A stretch of DNA of 64,000 nt, taken from positions 29,952-93,951 of the forward strand of contig NZ_VZII01000039.1 of the NCBI RefSeq assembly GCF_009391885.1, read 5' to 3'. Shown here in pieces: positions 16,024 through 24,579 of the stretch. A model generated the notes under the pieces. That model was given only the letters and a program-made list of their open reading frames with translations. It made no database searches and had not been told where the DNA came from. Within the stretch, counting starts at the first letter, position 1. Each line of letters opens with the position of its first letter. The position numbers and the translations under genes are program-made. This DNA is from Pseudomonas sp. MN1F. Lineage in GTDB: Bacteria > Pseudomonadota > Gammaproteobacteria > Pseudomonadales > Pseudomonadaceae.

Positions 16024-16710
16024 ATGAGCACTGCAAACACTGAAGTCCTGACCCCATTCAACAGCCAGCTGATCTTCATCGACCAACAGCCGCAAATGGC
16101 CTTCGGCGTGCAAAGCATCGATCGTCAGACGCTGAAGAACAACACCGTGGGCCTGGCCAAGGCGGCCCGGATCTTCAACGTGCCGACCACTATCACCACG
16201 GTGGAAACCGAGAGCTTCTCCGGCCACACCTACCCCGAGCTGCTGGCCGTGTTCCCGGATGCACCACTGCTGGAGCGCACCTCCATGAACTCCTGGGACG
16301 ACCAGAAGGTTCGCGATGCCCTGAAGAAGAACGGTCGCAACAAGATCATCGTTTCTGGCCTGTGGACCGAGGTCTGCAACACCACATTTGCGCTGTCCGC
16401 CATGCACGATGCCGGTTACGAGATCTACATGGTGGCCGATGCCTCCGGCGGCACGACCAAAGAGGCCCATGACTACGCCATGCAGCGCATGATCCAGGCA
16501 GGCGTGGTACCGGTGACCTGGCAGCAGGTGCTCCTGGAGTGGCAGCGCGACTGGAAGAACCGCGATACCTACGATGCCGTGATGGAGCTGGTCAAGGAAC
16601 ACTCCGGTGCCTACGGCATGGGCGTGGACTACGCCTACACCATGGTGCACAAGGCGCCTGAGCGCGTTCAGCACGGCCCGACCTTGGCGCCGGTTGCCGC
16701 GCCCCGCTGA
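16024..16710 (+). CDS. YcaC-like isochorismatase-family hydrolase
   Basis: A 228-residue cysteine hydrolase of the isochorismatase superfamily, closest in feel to YcaC. The catalytic Asp is in IFIDQQPQMAFG, the Lys lies in the RDALKKNGRNKIIVSG region, and the nucleophilic Cys is in GLWTEVCNTTFALSAM. The start has AGGGAAT upstream; an earlier in-frame start at 15817 lacks support. A small AraC gene follows immediately, suggesting local regulation. Substrate unknown. Confidence 0.87.
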   Translation: MSTANTEVLTPFNSQLIFIDQQPQMAFGVQSIDRQTLKNNTVGLAKAARIFNVPTTITTVETESFSGHTYPELLAVFPDAPLLERTSMNSWDDQKVRDALKKNGRNKIIVSGLWTEVCNTTFALSAMHDAGYEIYMVADASGGTTKEAHDYAMQRMIQAGVVPVTWQQVLLEWQRDWKNRDTYDAVMELVKEHSGAYGMGVDYAYTMVHKAPERVQHGPTLAPVAAPR

Positions 16711-16728
16711 TCGGCCAGCAGCCACCTT

Positions 16729-16750
16729 CAGCGGGCAGCCCTGCCCGCTG
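16729..16750. terminator. Hairpin after the YcaC-like gene
   Basis: A perfect 10-bp inverted repeat CAGCGGGCAG / CTGCCCGCTG separated by two bases lies 18 bases after the hydrolase stop and 35 bases before the AraC start. It may terminate the hydrolase transcript or serve as a regulatory palindrome for the AraC gene. No U tract follows. Confidence 0.45.
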
Positions 16751-16784
16751 AGCGTTCCCCCCTCTCGAACAGGAATGGACCCTC

Positions 16785-17423
16785 ATGAGCAGTGGCGATT
16801 GCACTGTGCTGGCGACTGTCGCCTCGAAATCGACCGGGCAACTCAAGCCCTGGCAGTTGCACGCCGCCAAGCGGCTGATGTTGGCGCATCTGGACGTAGG
16901 CATCTCGGTGACGCAGCTTGCCCAGGCATGCGCCCTGTCGCGCAGCCACTTCACCCGGATGTTCAAGGAAAGCACCCGCGTGCCGCCGCAACAATGGATG
17001 CGCGAGCAGCGGATCAGAAAGAGCAAGGAGCTACTGGCAGACGCCAGGATGCTGCTGGCAGAAATCGCGCTGGACTGTGGGTTCTACGACCAGGCGCACT
17101 TCTGCCGCACCTTCATGAAGGCTGAAGGGCTCACTCCCCTGGCCTGGCAAAAGCTGACCCATCATCCGGGCGCTTCAACCAGCGGCGCCACGCACAGCTC
17201 CATGAACCGCGCCGCCGCCCGCGAAGGCGTGGCGGCGTGGGGCAACAGGATGGAAAAGCGCCTGACCAATGGCGCTGGCGCAATCCGCACCTGCCGCAGT
17301 GCGCCGTCCTCATGGCGGATCGACATGGCCGAGACGAATCCAACCCCCATCCCGGCCCGTACTGCCTCTTTCACCCCTTCGACCCCGGCAATCTCCAACG
17401 CCACGCGCATCGCCACGCCGTAG
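16785..17423 (+). CDS. Short AraC-family regulator with extended 3' end
   Basis: The first ~125 residues are an AraC-type DNA-binding domain with both helix-turn-helix units (GISVTQLAQACALSRSHFTR and LLAEIALDCGFYDQAHFCRT), without a sensory domain. After LTPLAWQKLTHH the frame continues for a further ~85 residues of low-complexity Ala/Thr/Ser/Pro sequence. This overlaps 262 bases of the opposite-strand LysR gene and looks like unintended read-through: the original stop is probably lost. AGGAATGG precedes the ATG. It likely controls the preceding hydrolase gene. Confidence 0.7.
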   Translation: MSSGDCTVLATVASKSTGQLKPWQLHAAKRLMLAHLDVGISVTQLAQACALSRSHFTRMFKESTRVPPQQWMREQRIRKSKELLADARMLLAEIALDCGFYDQAHFCRTFMKAEGLTPLAWQKLTHHPGASTSGATHSSMNRAAAREGVAAWGNRMEKRLTNGAGAIRTCRSAPSSWRIDMAETNPTPIPARTASFTPSTPAISNATRIATP

Positions 17424-18055
17424 CGGGCAAACGCCCGTTCGACGATCTGCCTGACCCCCGAGCCACTTTCGCGCAGCACCAAGGGATAGGCGCCCAGTGA
17501 CGCCAAGGTTTGCCCCTGAGCCTCGGCAAGCGGATGATCACTTGGCACGATGGCCACGATCTCGTCCTCACGCCACGCGGTCACTTGCGTGCCCAATGGC
17601 AGTTCCTGCCCGGGCGGCCCCTCGATCAAGGCGATATCGACACTGTCCAGCGCTGCGACGATCTCCGCCGTGTTGCCGTGGGACGTGGTCACCAGCACCT
17701 CCGGATAGCGCTTGTGGAAATCGGCGATCAGGTACGGCAGCAGGTAGCTGGCCGGCGTGGTACTGGCGCCGATGCGCAAGGTGCCCCGCTCCAGCCCGCG
17801 CATGGCCTCGCACAAGACCTGGGCCTGGCGGAAGGTGTCGCGCAGGCGCTGGGCATGAGCCAACAGCTGCTCGCCGGCAGCGGTCAGGCGCACGCCACGG
17901 CCGGCGCGCTGGTACAGGGGTTCGCCAAAGTCTTCCTGCAGCAACTTGAGCTGGCCGGACACCGCCGGTTGCGACAGATGCAAGGCCTGAGCCGCATGGC
18001 TGATATTGCCGTGCTCGGCTACGGTGGCGAAGGTTATCAGCTGTTCTGGGGTCAT
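17162..18055 (-). CDS. LysR regulator, YeiE-like
   Basis: A 297-residue LysR regulator. The N-terminal winged helix (MTPEQLITFATVAEHGNISH, AAQALHLSQPAVSGQLKLLQ) is followed by the effector domain with STTPASYLLPYLIADFHKRY. It is transcribed divergently from yeiH, the same arrangement as yeiE-yeiH in enterobacteria, so it is probably the activator of that transporter. Its 3' end is overlapped by the extended frame of the convergent AraC gene. Confidence 0.85.
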   Translation of the reverse strand: MTPEQLITFATVAEHGNISHAAQALHLSQPAVSGQLKLLQEDFGEPLYQRAGRGVRLTAAGEQLLAHAQRLRDTFRQAQVLCEAMRGLERGTLRIGASTTPASYLLPYLIADFHKRYPEVLVTTSHGNTAEIVAALDSVDIALIEGPPGQELPLGTQVTAWREDEIVAIVPSDHPLAEAQGQTLASLGAYPLVLRESGSGVRQIVERAFARYGVAMRVALEIAGVEGVKEAVRAGMGVGFVSAMSIRHEDGALRQVRIAPAPLVRRFSILLPHAATPSRAAARFMELCVAPLVEAPG

Positions 18056-18106
18056 CCAGTCAAAGTATCAGCTAAGCGGATATTTGCCATCCTAAATTAC
18101 GATTTT

Positions 18107-18120
18107 TTATAAGCTTATAA
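18107..18120. promoter_or_regulatory. Palindrome in the LysR/yeiH gap
   Basis: TTATAAGCTTATAA is a perfect 14-bp palindrome in an AT-rich patch midway between the divergent LysR and yeiH starts. It fits the symmetric A/T-rich sites bound by LysR-family regulators. It may also contribute promoter elements. Confidence 0.5.
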
Positions 18121-18166
18121 CCAGATTAACGTAGGCCATGTCGAAACACTTTCCCGGAGGACTCAC

Positions 18167-19228
18167 ATGGCCACGGCAACTTCCAACCCCGCGTTGGCGC
18201 CCACCCTCTCTACCCGAGGGCGGCTCAACGGCATCCTGTTCGTCGCGTTGTTCGCGCTCGCCGTCACCCAGCTGGCAGCCCTGCCCGCCATCGCCAGCCT
18301 GGGCATCAGCCCGCTGATCGTCGGCATCGTCGCCGGCGCTCTGTACGGCAACGCCCTGCGCGATGGCGTGCCGGCCAGCTGGGCAGCCGGTATCAACTTC
18401 TCGGCCCGCGGGCTGCTGCGCATTGCCGTGGCCTTCTTCGGCCTGCGCGTGAGCCTGCAGGAGATCGCCGAAGTCGGCTGGTCCGGCTTGAGCGTATCGC
18501 TGCTGGTGGTGACCAGCACCCTGCTGATCGGCCTGTGGTGCGGCACCAAGCTGTTCAAGCTGGACCGCGACACCGCCCTGCTCACCGCGGCCGGCAGCGC
18601 GATCTGTGGCGCCGCTGCCGTGCTGGCATTCGAGTCGGCACTGCGCAGCGCCCCGCACAAGAGCGCCATGGCGGTCGGTAGCGTGGTGCTGTTCGGCACC
18701 CTGTCGATGTTCCTCTACCCACTGGCGATCAACGCCGGCTGGTTGCACCTGGACACGCTGGGCGCCGGGCTGTTCCTCGGCGGTACGATTCACGAAGTGG
18801 CGCAGGTGGTGGGCGCGGCCAGCAATGTCAGCCCCGAAGCCACGCACATCGCCACCATCGTCAAGATGACCCGGGTGATGCTGCTGGTGCCGGTGCTGCT
18901 GGTGGTGGGCCTGTGGATCAGCCGTTCGCGCCAACCCGGCCAGGCACAAGGCAACGGCCGCATCGCCATGCCCTGGTTCGCCTTCGGTTTCCTCGCCCTG
19001 GTGCTGGTGAACTCGCTGCAGGTGCTGCCGGGCAGCGTGACCCAGGCGCTCAACAGCCTGGACACCTTCGCCCTGACCATGGCCATGACCGCGTTAGGCA
19101 TGGAAACCCGCTGGAGCCAGATCCGCCAGGCGGGGCCCAAGGCGCTGATCACCGGTGCGCTGCTCAACCTGTGGCTGGTAGGTGGCGGCCTGGCGATTAC
19201 CCTGGGTGTGCAACGCCTTTTAGGTTGA
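18167..19228 (+). CDS. yeiH: YeiH-family putative sulfate exporter
   Basis: A 353-residue inner-membrane protein with about ten hydrophobic segments. The family signature GSAICGAAAVLAFESALRSA and the later LGAGLFLGGTIHEVAQVVGA are clear. Members are annotated as putative sulfate exporters on limited evidence; the actual substrate may be another sulfur compound. CGGAGG precedes the ATG. It is divergent from a YeiE-like LysR with a palindrome between. Confidence 0.88.
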   Translation: MATATSNPALAPTLSTRGRLNGILFVALFALAVTQLAALPAIASLGISPLIVGIVAGALYGNALRDGVPASWAAGINFSARGLLRIAVAFFGLRVSLQEIAEVGWSGLSVSLLVVTSTLLIGLWCGTKLFKLDRDTALLTAAGSAICGAAAVLAFESALRSAPHKSAMAVGSVVLFGTLSMFLYPLAINAGWLHLDTLGAGLFLGGTIHEVAQVVGAASNVSPEATHIATIVKMTRVMLLVPVLLVVGLWISRSRQPGQAQGNGRIAMPWFAFGFLALVLVNSLQVLPGSVTQALNSLDTFALTMAMTALGMETRWSQIRQAGPKALITGALLNLWLVGGGLAITLGVQRLLG

Positions 19229-19291
19229 CGTGCATTGATCGGTATGGTGTTGTCTTGCAAGGATGTTTTTACCTGCACAGGAACGACTTAG

Positions 19292-20665
19292 ATGCCTCAA
19301 CGCCATGTCATCAATGCATCCGTCAGCCCCAAAGGCAGCCTGGAGACGCTGTCGCAACGTGAAGTCCAGCAACTGAGTGAAGTCGGTACCGGTAGCCTCT
19401 ACACCTTGTTCCGCCAGTGCGCCCTGGCCATTCTCAATACTGGCGCCCATGTCGACAACGCCAAGACCATTCTCGAGGCGTACAAGGACTTCGAAGTCCG
19501 CATCCACCAGCAAGACCGCGGCGTGCGCCTGGAGCTGCTGAACGCTCCGGCGGACGCCTTCGTCGATGGTGAAATGATCGCCAGCACCCGCGAAATGCTG
19601 TTCAGCGCCCTGCGCGACATCGTCTACACCGAAAGCGAGCTGGCCAGCCAGCGCATCGACCTGGAAAGCTCCCAGGGCATCACCGACTACGTCTTCCACC
19701 TGCTGCGCAACGCCCGCACCCTGCGCCCTGGCGTGGAGCCGAAGATGGTGGTGTGCTGGGGCGGCCACTCGATCAGCAGCGAGGAGTACCAGTACACCAA
19801 GAAGGTCGGCCACGAACTGGGCCTGCGCAAACTGGACATCTGCACCGGCTGCGGCCCGGGCGTGATGAAGGGCCCGATGAAAGGCGCGACCATCGCCCAT
19901 GCCAAGCAACGCATGCACGGCAGCCGCTACCTGGGCCTGACCGAACCGGGCATCATCGCCGCCGAGGCGCCGAACCCGATCGTCAACGAGCTGGTGATCC
20001 TGCCGGACATCGAGAAGCGCCTGGAAGCCTTCGTCCGTGTCGGCCACGGCATCATCATCTTCCCCGGCGGCGCTGGCACTGCCGAGGAATTCCTCTACCT
20101 GCTCGGCATCCTCATGCACCCGGACAACCAGGCCCTGCCGTTCCCGGTGGTACTCACCGGGCCGCGCAGCGCCGAACCGTTCCTGCAGCAGCTGCATGCC
20201 TTCGTCGGCGCCACCCTTGGCGAGGAAGCGCAGCGCCACTACCAGATCATCATCGATGACCCGGCCGAAGTGGCCCGGCACATGGTCGAGGGGCTCAAGG
20301 AGGTCAAGCAGTTCCGCCGCGAGCGCAATGACGCCTTCCACTTCAACTGGCTGCTGAAGATCGACGGTGGCTTCCAGCACCCGTTCGACCCGACCCACGC
20401 CAACATGGCCGAACTGGCCCTGCGCCGTGACTTGCCAGCGCACGAGCTGGCGGCCAACCTGCGCCGGGCGTTTTCCGGGATCGTCGCGGGCAACGTCAAG
20501 GACAAGGGCATCCGGCTGATCGAGGAGCACGGGCCGTATCAGATCCGCGGCGATGCGGCGGTGCTGGAGCCGTTGGGGCGCCTGTTGCAGGCGTTTGTCG
20601 ACCAGCACCGGATGAAACTGCCGGGTGGCGCGGCGTATGTGCCTTGCTATCAGGTAGTGACCTGA
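19292..20665 (+). CDS. ppnN: Nucleotide 5'-monophosphate nucleosidase PpnN (LOG-like)
   Basis: A 457-residue cytoplasmic enzyme that splits purine/pyrimidine nucleoside monophosphates into base and ribose 5-phosphate. The LOG-family motif PGGAGTAEE lies at about residues 257-265, after the LDICTGCGPGVMKGPMKGAT nucleotide-binding stretch. The N-terminal and C-terminal extensions (DUF4478/DUF3412-type) match the long PpnN/YgdH form rather than the short plant-cytokinin LOG proteins. AGGAAC precedes the start. It is monocistronic between yeiH and a convergent diguanylate cyclase. Confidence 0.9.
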   Translation: MPQRHVINASVSPKGSLETLSQREVQQLSEVGTGSLYTLFRQCALAILNTGAHVDNAKTILEAYKDFEVRIHQQDRGVRLELLNAPADAFVDGEMIASTREMLFSALRDIVYTESELASQRIDLESSQGITDYVFHLLRNARTLRPGVEPKMVVCWGGHSISSEEYQYTKKVGHELGLRKLDICTGCGPGVMKGPMKGATIAHAKQRMHGSRYLGLTEPGIIAAEAPNPIVNELVILPDIEKRLEAFVRVGHGIIIFPGGAGTAEEFLYLLGILMHPDNQALPFPVVLTGPRSAEPFLQQLHAFVGATLGEEAQRHYQIIIDDPAEVARHMVEGLKEVKQFRRERNDAFHFNWLLKIDGGFQHPFDPTHANMAELALRRDLPAHELAANLRRAFSGIVAGNVKDKGIRLIEEHGPYQIRGDAAVLEPLGRLLQAFVDQHRMKLPGGAAYVPCYQVVT

Positions 20666-20672
20666 GATCGCC

Positions 20673-20691
20673 GGGGCCGCTGTGCGGCCCC
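20673..20691. terminator. Convergent hairpin after ppnN
   Basis: An 8-bp stem GGGGCCGC/GCGGCCCC with a 3-base loop lies eight bases after the ppnN stop and just beyond the end of the opposite-strand diguanylate cyclase gene. It is probably shared by both transcripts. Confidence 0.6.
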
Positions 20692-20694
20692 TTG

Positions 20695-21861
20695 CTATCG
20701 CACAGCGCTCGCCACAGTCCGGTCCACCAGGCGAATGCTGTCACGCCCGCCACGCTTGGACTGGTACAACGCCACATCGCCCTGCTCGATCAACGCCGCC
20801 AGGCTGGCCGGCGGCTGGTCGAACAGGTTGGCGCCAATGCTCAAGGTCACTGCCTGCGGGGTCGGCATCGCCTCCCTGGCAAACTGCTGGAACTGGTCGC
20901 GCAGCTGGCTGCCCAGTTCCACCACGCTCTCGCTGCTGACATCGCTAAGCAGGATCACGAACTCATCGCCGCCCAGCCGCGCGGCCAACGACCGCTCCGG
21001 CAGCACCGCGCGGATCATCTCGCTCAAGGCAATCAACAGGCGGTCTCCCGCCGCATGGCCATGCAGGTCGTTGACCAGCTTGAAGTTGTCGATGTCGATC
21101 AGTAGCAACGCCCCAGGCTGCGCCGGGCTGACCGCCTTGAACAGGTGCGTGGCCCGCACTTCCAGGGCCCGCCGGTTGTACAGTGCGGTCAGGGGGTCGC
21201 GGGCGGCCAGCCGGGCGATGCGCTCTTCACGGCGGTAGCGCACGGTGCCGGTCATCGACAGCGCGATCAGCATGATCGCCATCGCCCCTTCGACCAGGGA
21301 AACCTGGATGATCAAGCCACCAAAGGTCGCCAGGTCGATCAGCGAGCCCGGCGTCACCGCCACGATCGCCTTGGCCACATAGAACAGCCCATGGACCAGC
21401 AGCACGTAACGCAACTGCACCGCCCCTACACTCAGCGACTTGCCGTGCGGGCGCAGCAGGTAGCTGGCCTTGAGCGTGAGCAACGCCACCAGCAGCGAGT
21501 TGACCATCAGCATCACTTTCGACCACTGCGGCCCCACCGGCAGCAGCAGCAAGCCGAACCAGACCAGCACGATCAGCAGCCACGCCCATGACAGCCGGAC
21601 CTGGGTGAAACGCACCACGCCCAGCAAAAAGAACGCGTGGGCGACCACCAGCAAGCCGTTGGCGAACCAGATACCGATCAGCAGCAGGCCGATGCCGCGC
21701 AGCAGGGCCAGGGTCGAACCAACCGTGATGGTGGCGAAACCGGCGCTCCAGCACAGTAGTGATGTTTCGCGGACACTGCGCCACTCGATCGCCAGGTACA
21801 ACGCAGCCGCAGCGGCCAGGGCGATGCTGATCGTCAGCATCGTGGGTGGATCAAGCGCCAT
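20695..21861 (-). CDS. Membrane-bound diguanylate cyclase (GGDEF)
   Basis: A 388-residue protein with six or seven hydrophobic helices in residues about 8-205, then a GGDEF domain (RDPLTALYNRRALEV from 221, DIDNFKLVNDLHGHAAGD at 256-273, active-site GGDEF at 297-301). It should make cyclic di-GMP. The inhibitory I-site RxxD normally ending five residues before GGDEF reads PERS, so product inhibition through that site is not expected. The seven-helix-like input domain could sense a membrane or small-molecule signal. The start is uncertain: an internal Met eight codons in is also plausible. Confidence 0.88.
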   Translation of the reverse strand: MALDPPTMLTISIALAAAAALYLAIEWRSVRETSLLCWSAGFATITVGSTLALLRGIGLLLIGIWFANGLLVVAHAFFLLGVVRFTQVRLSWAWLLIVLVWFGLLLLPVGPQWSKVMLMVNSLLVALLTLKASYLLRPHGKSLSVGAVQLRYVLLVHGLFYVAKAIVAVTPGSLIDLATFGGLIIQVSLVEGAMAIMLIALSMTGTVRYRREERIARLAARDPLTALYNRRALEVRATHLFKAVSPAQPGALLLIDIDNFKLVNDLHGHAAGDRLLIALSEMIRAVLPERSLAARLGGDEFVILLSDVSSESVVELGSQLRDQFQQFAREAMPTPQAVTLSIGANLFDQPPASLAALIEQGDVALYQSKRGGRDSIRLVDRTVASAVR

Positions 21862-22072
21862 ATACGGATTGGCCTGTCTGGTTAACGTGGAAAAGCGCTG
21901 ATTGTATGCGTTCGAGATAACTTTTCAGAGGGGCGAACCGTCGCGTTGCACGCAAATGGATGTGTCCGCGCAGGGCACGCTCCGCATGCCCATGGCGTTG
22001 CCCAGCTTGATGATAGCCTGTGCCAGGCGGCGGTCACTGTCGCTGCCCGCGACGAGGCCCGTGCAGGCGAGC

Positions 22073-23401
22073 TCAGAGCACCCGTTTGATCAACGGCTCC
22101 AGCCGGCTGTAGCGCAGGCGGCGGAGGAACTTGCGTACCTCCTTGGGGTGCTCGGCCTTCTCGCCCAGTTCAGCCACCGTGCCGATCTGCGGCGCATGCC
22201 GGCGAATGCCCTCAAGCTCCACCGCCCGTGGTACCAGCCACTGGCCGTGCGGGTCATCGATCAGCAGGCCGTTTTCCAGGTCCAGGTTGAACCCGCGCGG
22301 GTTGAGGTTGTTGCCGGTCAGCAGCGAATAGCGCTGGTCGACCCACACGCCCTTGGCGTGGAAGGTATGGCCCGGGTCGTTCCAGATGCGTATCTGCAAC
22401 TGGCCGCTGGCAATCGCGGCCTGGCGCCGCCGGGCAAAGGCGCGCAGGTTGTCTTCGTACAGGTACGGCAAGGCACCGCTGGCGCTGAACGGCTCGCCCG
22501 GGGCGATGTAGAAGTCGTTGGCGGTGCGGTGGCCGACGATCAGCTCGATGCGCACGCCCCGGTCCAGGGCATGGTCGATCTCGCGCATCACCACCCGTGG
22601 CGGGTTGAAATACGGCGTGCTGATGATGATCTGCGCACGTGCCGCCGCCAGCAGCGCGCACAGCGTGCGGTTGAGCGGGTTGCCACGGCCGACGCCGAGC
22701 AGCGGAACAACGCGCAGCCCCTGCCCCGCCATGGCTGGCGGTGCCTCATAGGCCATGCGCCGCAAGCGTGCGCGCAGGCGCCGGATTTCACCGCGCAGAT
22801 TGCGGGTTGCCGGTGGCGCGGGCAAGTCCAGGCGCGGCGTGGCGGTGTGGTGCAACAGGCGCCGCACCAGGTCGACCATGGCGTCGGCCAGGGCCGGCGC
22901 CTGGAACAGGTGGTAACGGTCCAGCCGGTAACGGTCGAACCGGTGCAGATAGACGTTGTTCAGGCTGGCGCCGGTATAGATCACGCAATCGTCGATCACG
23001 CTGCCCTTCAGGTGCAGCACGCCGAACAGCTCGCGGGTCTGCACCGGCACGCCATGGATCACCACGTCGAGCCCACGCAACTGGCGCTGGGCCTGGTACC
23101 AGGCCGCGTTGCCCGGCTGGCGCCCGGCCCCCAGCAGGCCTCGGCGGGCACGGAACCAGTCGACCACGATGACGATCTCCAGGCCCGGCCGCTCGGCCTT
23201 GGCCTGGTACAGGGCATCGAGCACCTCCTGGCCGGCCTCGTCTTCCTGCAGGTACAAGGCAACGATGACGATGCGCCGGGTCGCCGTGGCAATGCGCTCG
23301 AGCAGGCAGGTGCGGTAGGCCGCGGCATCAGGCAACACCTGGATCGCCTCAGGGGCGATGGCGAAACCTGGCAGTGCCGCCAGCATGGATTCGGGGTTCA
23401 C
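22073..23401 (-). CDS. pssA: CDP-diacylglycerol-serine O-phosphatidyltransferase (PLD type)
   Basis: A 442-residue phosphatidylserine synthase of the PLD superfamily, as in E. coli PssA, working at the inner membrane surface. Two HKD motifs are visible: HLKGSVIDD with IYTGASLNN at residues about 139-156, and HAKGVWVDQ with LLTGNNLNPRGF near residue 345. AAGG lies nine bases before the GTG at 23401, which I take as the start; an ATG five codons in is the alternative. It is divergent from the GlxA-type regulator. Confidence 0.9.
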   Translation of the reverse strand: MNPESMLAALPGFAIAPEAIQVLPDAAAYRTCLLERIATATRRIVIVALYLQEDEAGQEVLDALYQAKAERPGLEIVIVVDWFRARRGLLGAGRQPGNAAWYQAQRQLRGLDVVIHGVPVQTRELFGVLHLKGSVIDDCVIYTGASLNNVYLHRFDRYRLDRYHLFQAPALADAMVDLVRRLLHHTATPRLDLPAPPATRNLRGEIRRLRARLRRMAYEAPPAMAGQGLRVVPLLGVGRGNPLNRTLCALLAAARAQIIISTPYFNPPRVVMREIDHALDRGVRIELIVGHRTANDFYIAPGEPFSASGALPYLYEDNLRAFARRRQAAIASGQLQIRIWNDPGHTFHAKGVWVDQRYSLLTGNNLNPRGFNLDLENGLLIDDPHGQWLVPRAVELEGIRRHAPQIGTVAELGEKAEHPKEVRKFLRRLRYSRLEPLIKRVL

Positions 23402-23559
23402 GTACGATCACCTTCTGTCTGCAATCAGGTCCATTCCTGGCCGTTGCGCCCGGGGTGTATGATCAGCCCGGCAACGACCCATAACAACAAGAAACACGCG
23501 AGGCTTGTTTTCCTTCTGCCCCAGACGAACTACGCCTCAGCTTGCACAGGAAGATCGCA

Positions 23560-24555
23560 ATGGTCCACCCCGCGTCCAAAAGCGTAATGCCTTACCCAAC
23601 CAGGACCTTTGGTTTTCTGGTATTGCCCAACTTCACGACCATTGGCCTGGCATCGGCGGTGGAAACCCTGCGCATGGCCAACCTGGCAGCGCGCCACCCC
23701 TTGTACCGCACCGTGTTGATTGCCGCCAGCCCGGAGCCGGTGGTGGCCAGCAATGGCATGCGCGTGCTGCCCGACCACACTATCGCAGACGCCCCGGCGC
23801 TGGACGCCCTGTTCGTGGTCGGTGCCAACCCGATCGACCGCAGCCGTGGCGGCACCCGGCCACTGATCGACTGGCTGCGCCAACTGGCGCGCCAGCGCTT
23901 GCCGCTGGGCGGGATCTGCACCGGCAGCTACCTGTTGGCCAAGGCCGAGCTGCTCGACGGCTACCGCTGCACCATTCACTGGGAAGACCTGCAGACCCTG
24001 CAGGAACACTTCCCCGACATTGTCATCTCCAGCCAGCTGTTCGAACTGGACCGCGACCGTTTCACCTGTTCCGGTGGCGTGGCGGCGATGGACATGATGC
24101 TGCAACTGGTCGCCCGCCAGGCCGGTGGCCAGGACATCGCCGCCAAAGCCGCCGAGCTGTTGCTGTGTGACCGTGTAAGGGGGGAGCGCGAGCGCCAGCG
24201 CGTGCCGTTGCGCACCCTGCTCGGCAGTGCCCAGCCCAAGCTGAGCCAGGTGGTGGCGATCATGGAGGCGAACCTGGAGGAGCCGCTGGCGCTGGAAGAG
24301 CTGGCCAACCTCAATGAAGTGACCGTACGCCAGCTGGAGCGGTTGTTTCACAAGTACCTGCAACGCACCCCCAGCCAGTATTACCTGGAGCTGCGCCTGT
24401 CACGGGCACGGGAACTGCTGCTGCGCAGCGATGTGCAGGTGCGCGAGGTGGCGCTGGCCTGCGGGTTCAGCTCACCGGCGCATTTTTCCAAGAGCTACAG
24501 TCGCTTCTTCGGCCTGTCACCGTTAGGCGAACGGCGGCAGGCCTCATTGCATTGA
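23560..24555 (+). CDS. GlxA/GbdR-type AraC-family regulator
   Basis: A 331-residue regulator with an N-terminal DJ-1/PfpI (class I glutamine amidotransferase-like) domain (FGFLVLPNFTTIGLASAVET, then GGICTGSYLLAKAELLDGYR around the position of the nucleophile elbow) and a C-terminal AraC DNA-binding domain (LALEELANLNEVTVRQLERL, VREVALACGFSSPAHFSKSY). Regulators of this build in pseudomonads (GbdR, SouR, CdhR) respond to betaine, sarcosine or carnitine. Adjacency to a transporter and creatinase suggests it controls creatine use. The ATG at 23560 with AGGAAG upstream is preferred over 23542. Confidence 0.85.
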   Translation: MVHPASKSVMPYPTRTFGFLVLPNFTTIGLASAVETLRMANLAARHPLYRTVLIAASPEPVVASNGMRVLPDHTIADAPALDALFVVGANPIDRSRGGTRPLIDWLRQLARQRLPLGGICTGSYLLAKAELLDGYRCTIHWEDLQTLQEHFPDIVISSQLFELDRDRFTCSGGVAAMDMMLQLVARQAGGQDIAAKAAELLLCDRVRGERERQRVPLRTLLGSAQPKLSQVVAIMEANLEEPLALEELANLNEVTVRQLERLFHKYLQRTPSQYYLELRLSRARELLLRSDVQVREVALACGFSSPAHFSKSYSRFFGLSPLGERRQASLH

Positions 24556-24579
24556 AGGACGCTGGCGTGCCGGTGCAGC

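Noticed and set aside
21902..23587. 561-codon open frame antisense to pssA
   Set aside because: Low-complexity shadow; pssA with two HKD motifs is on the other strand.
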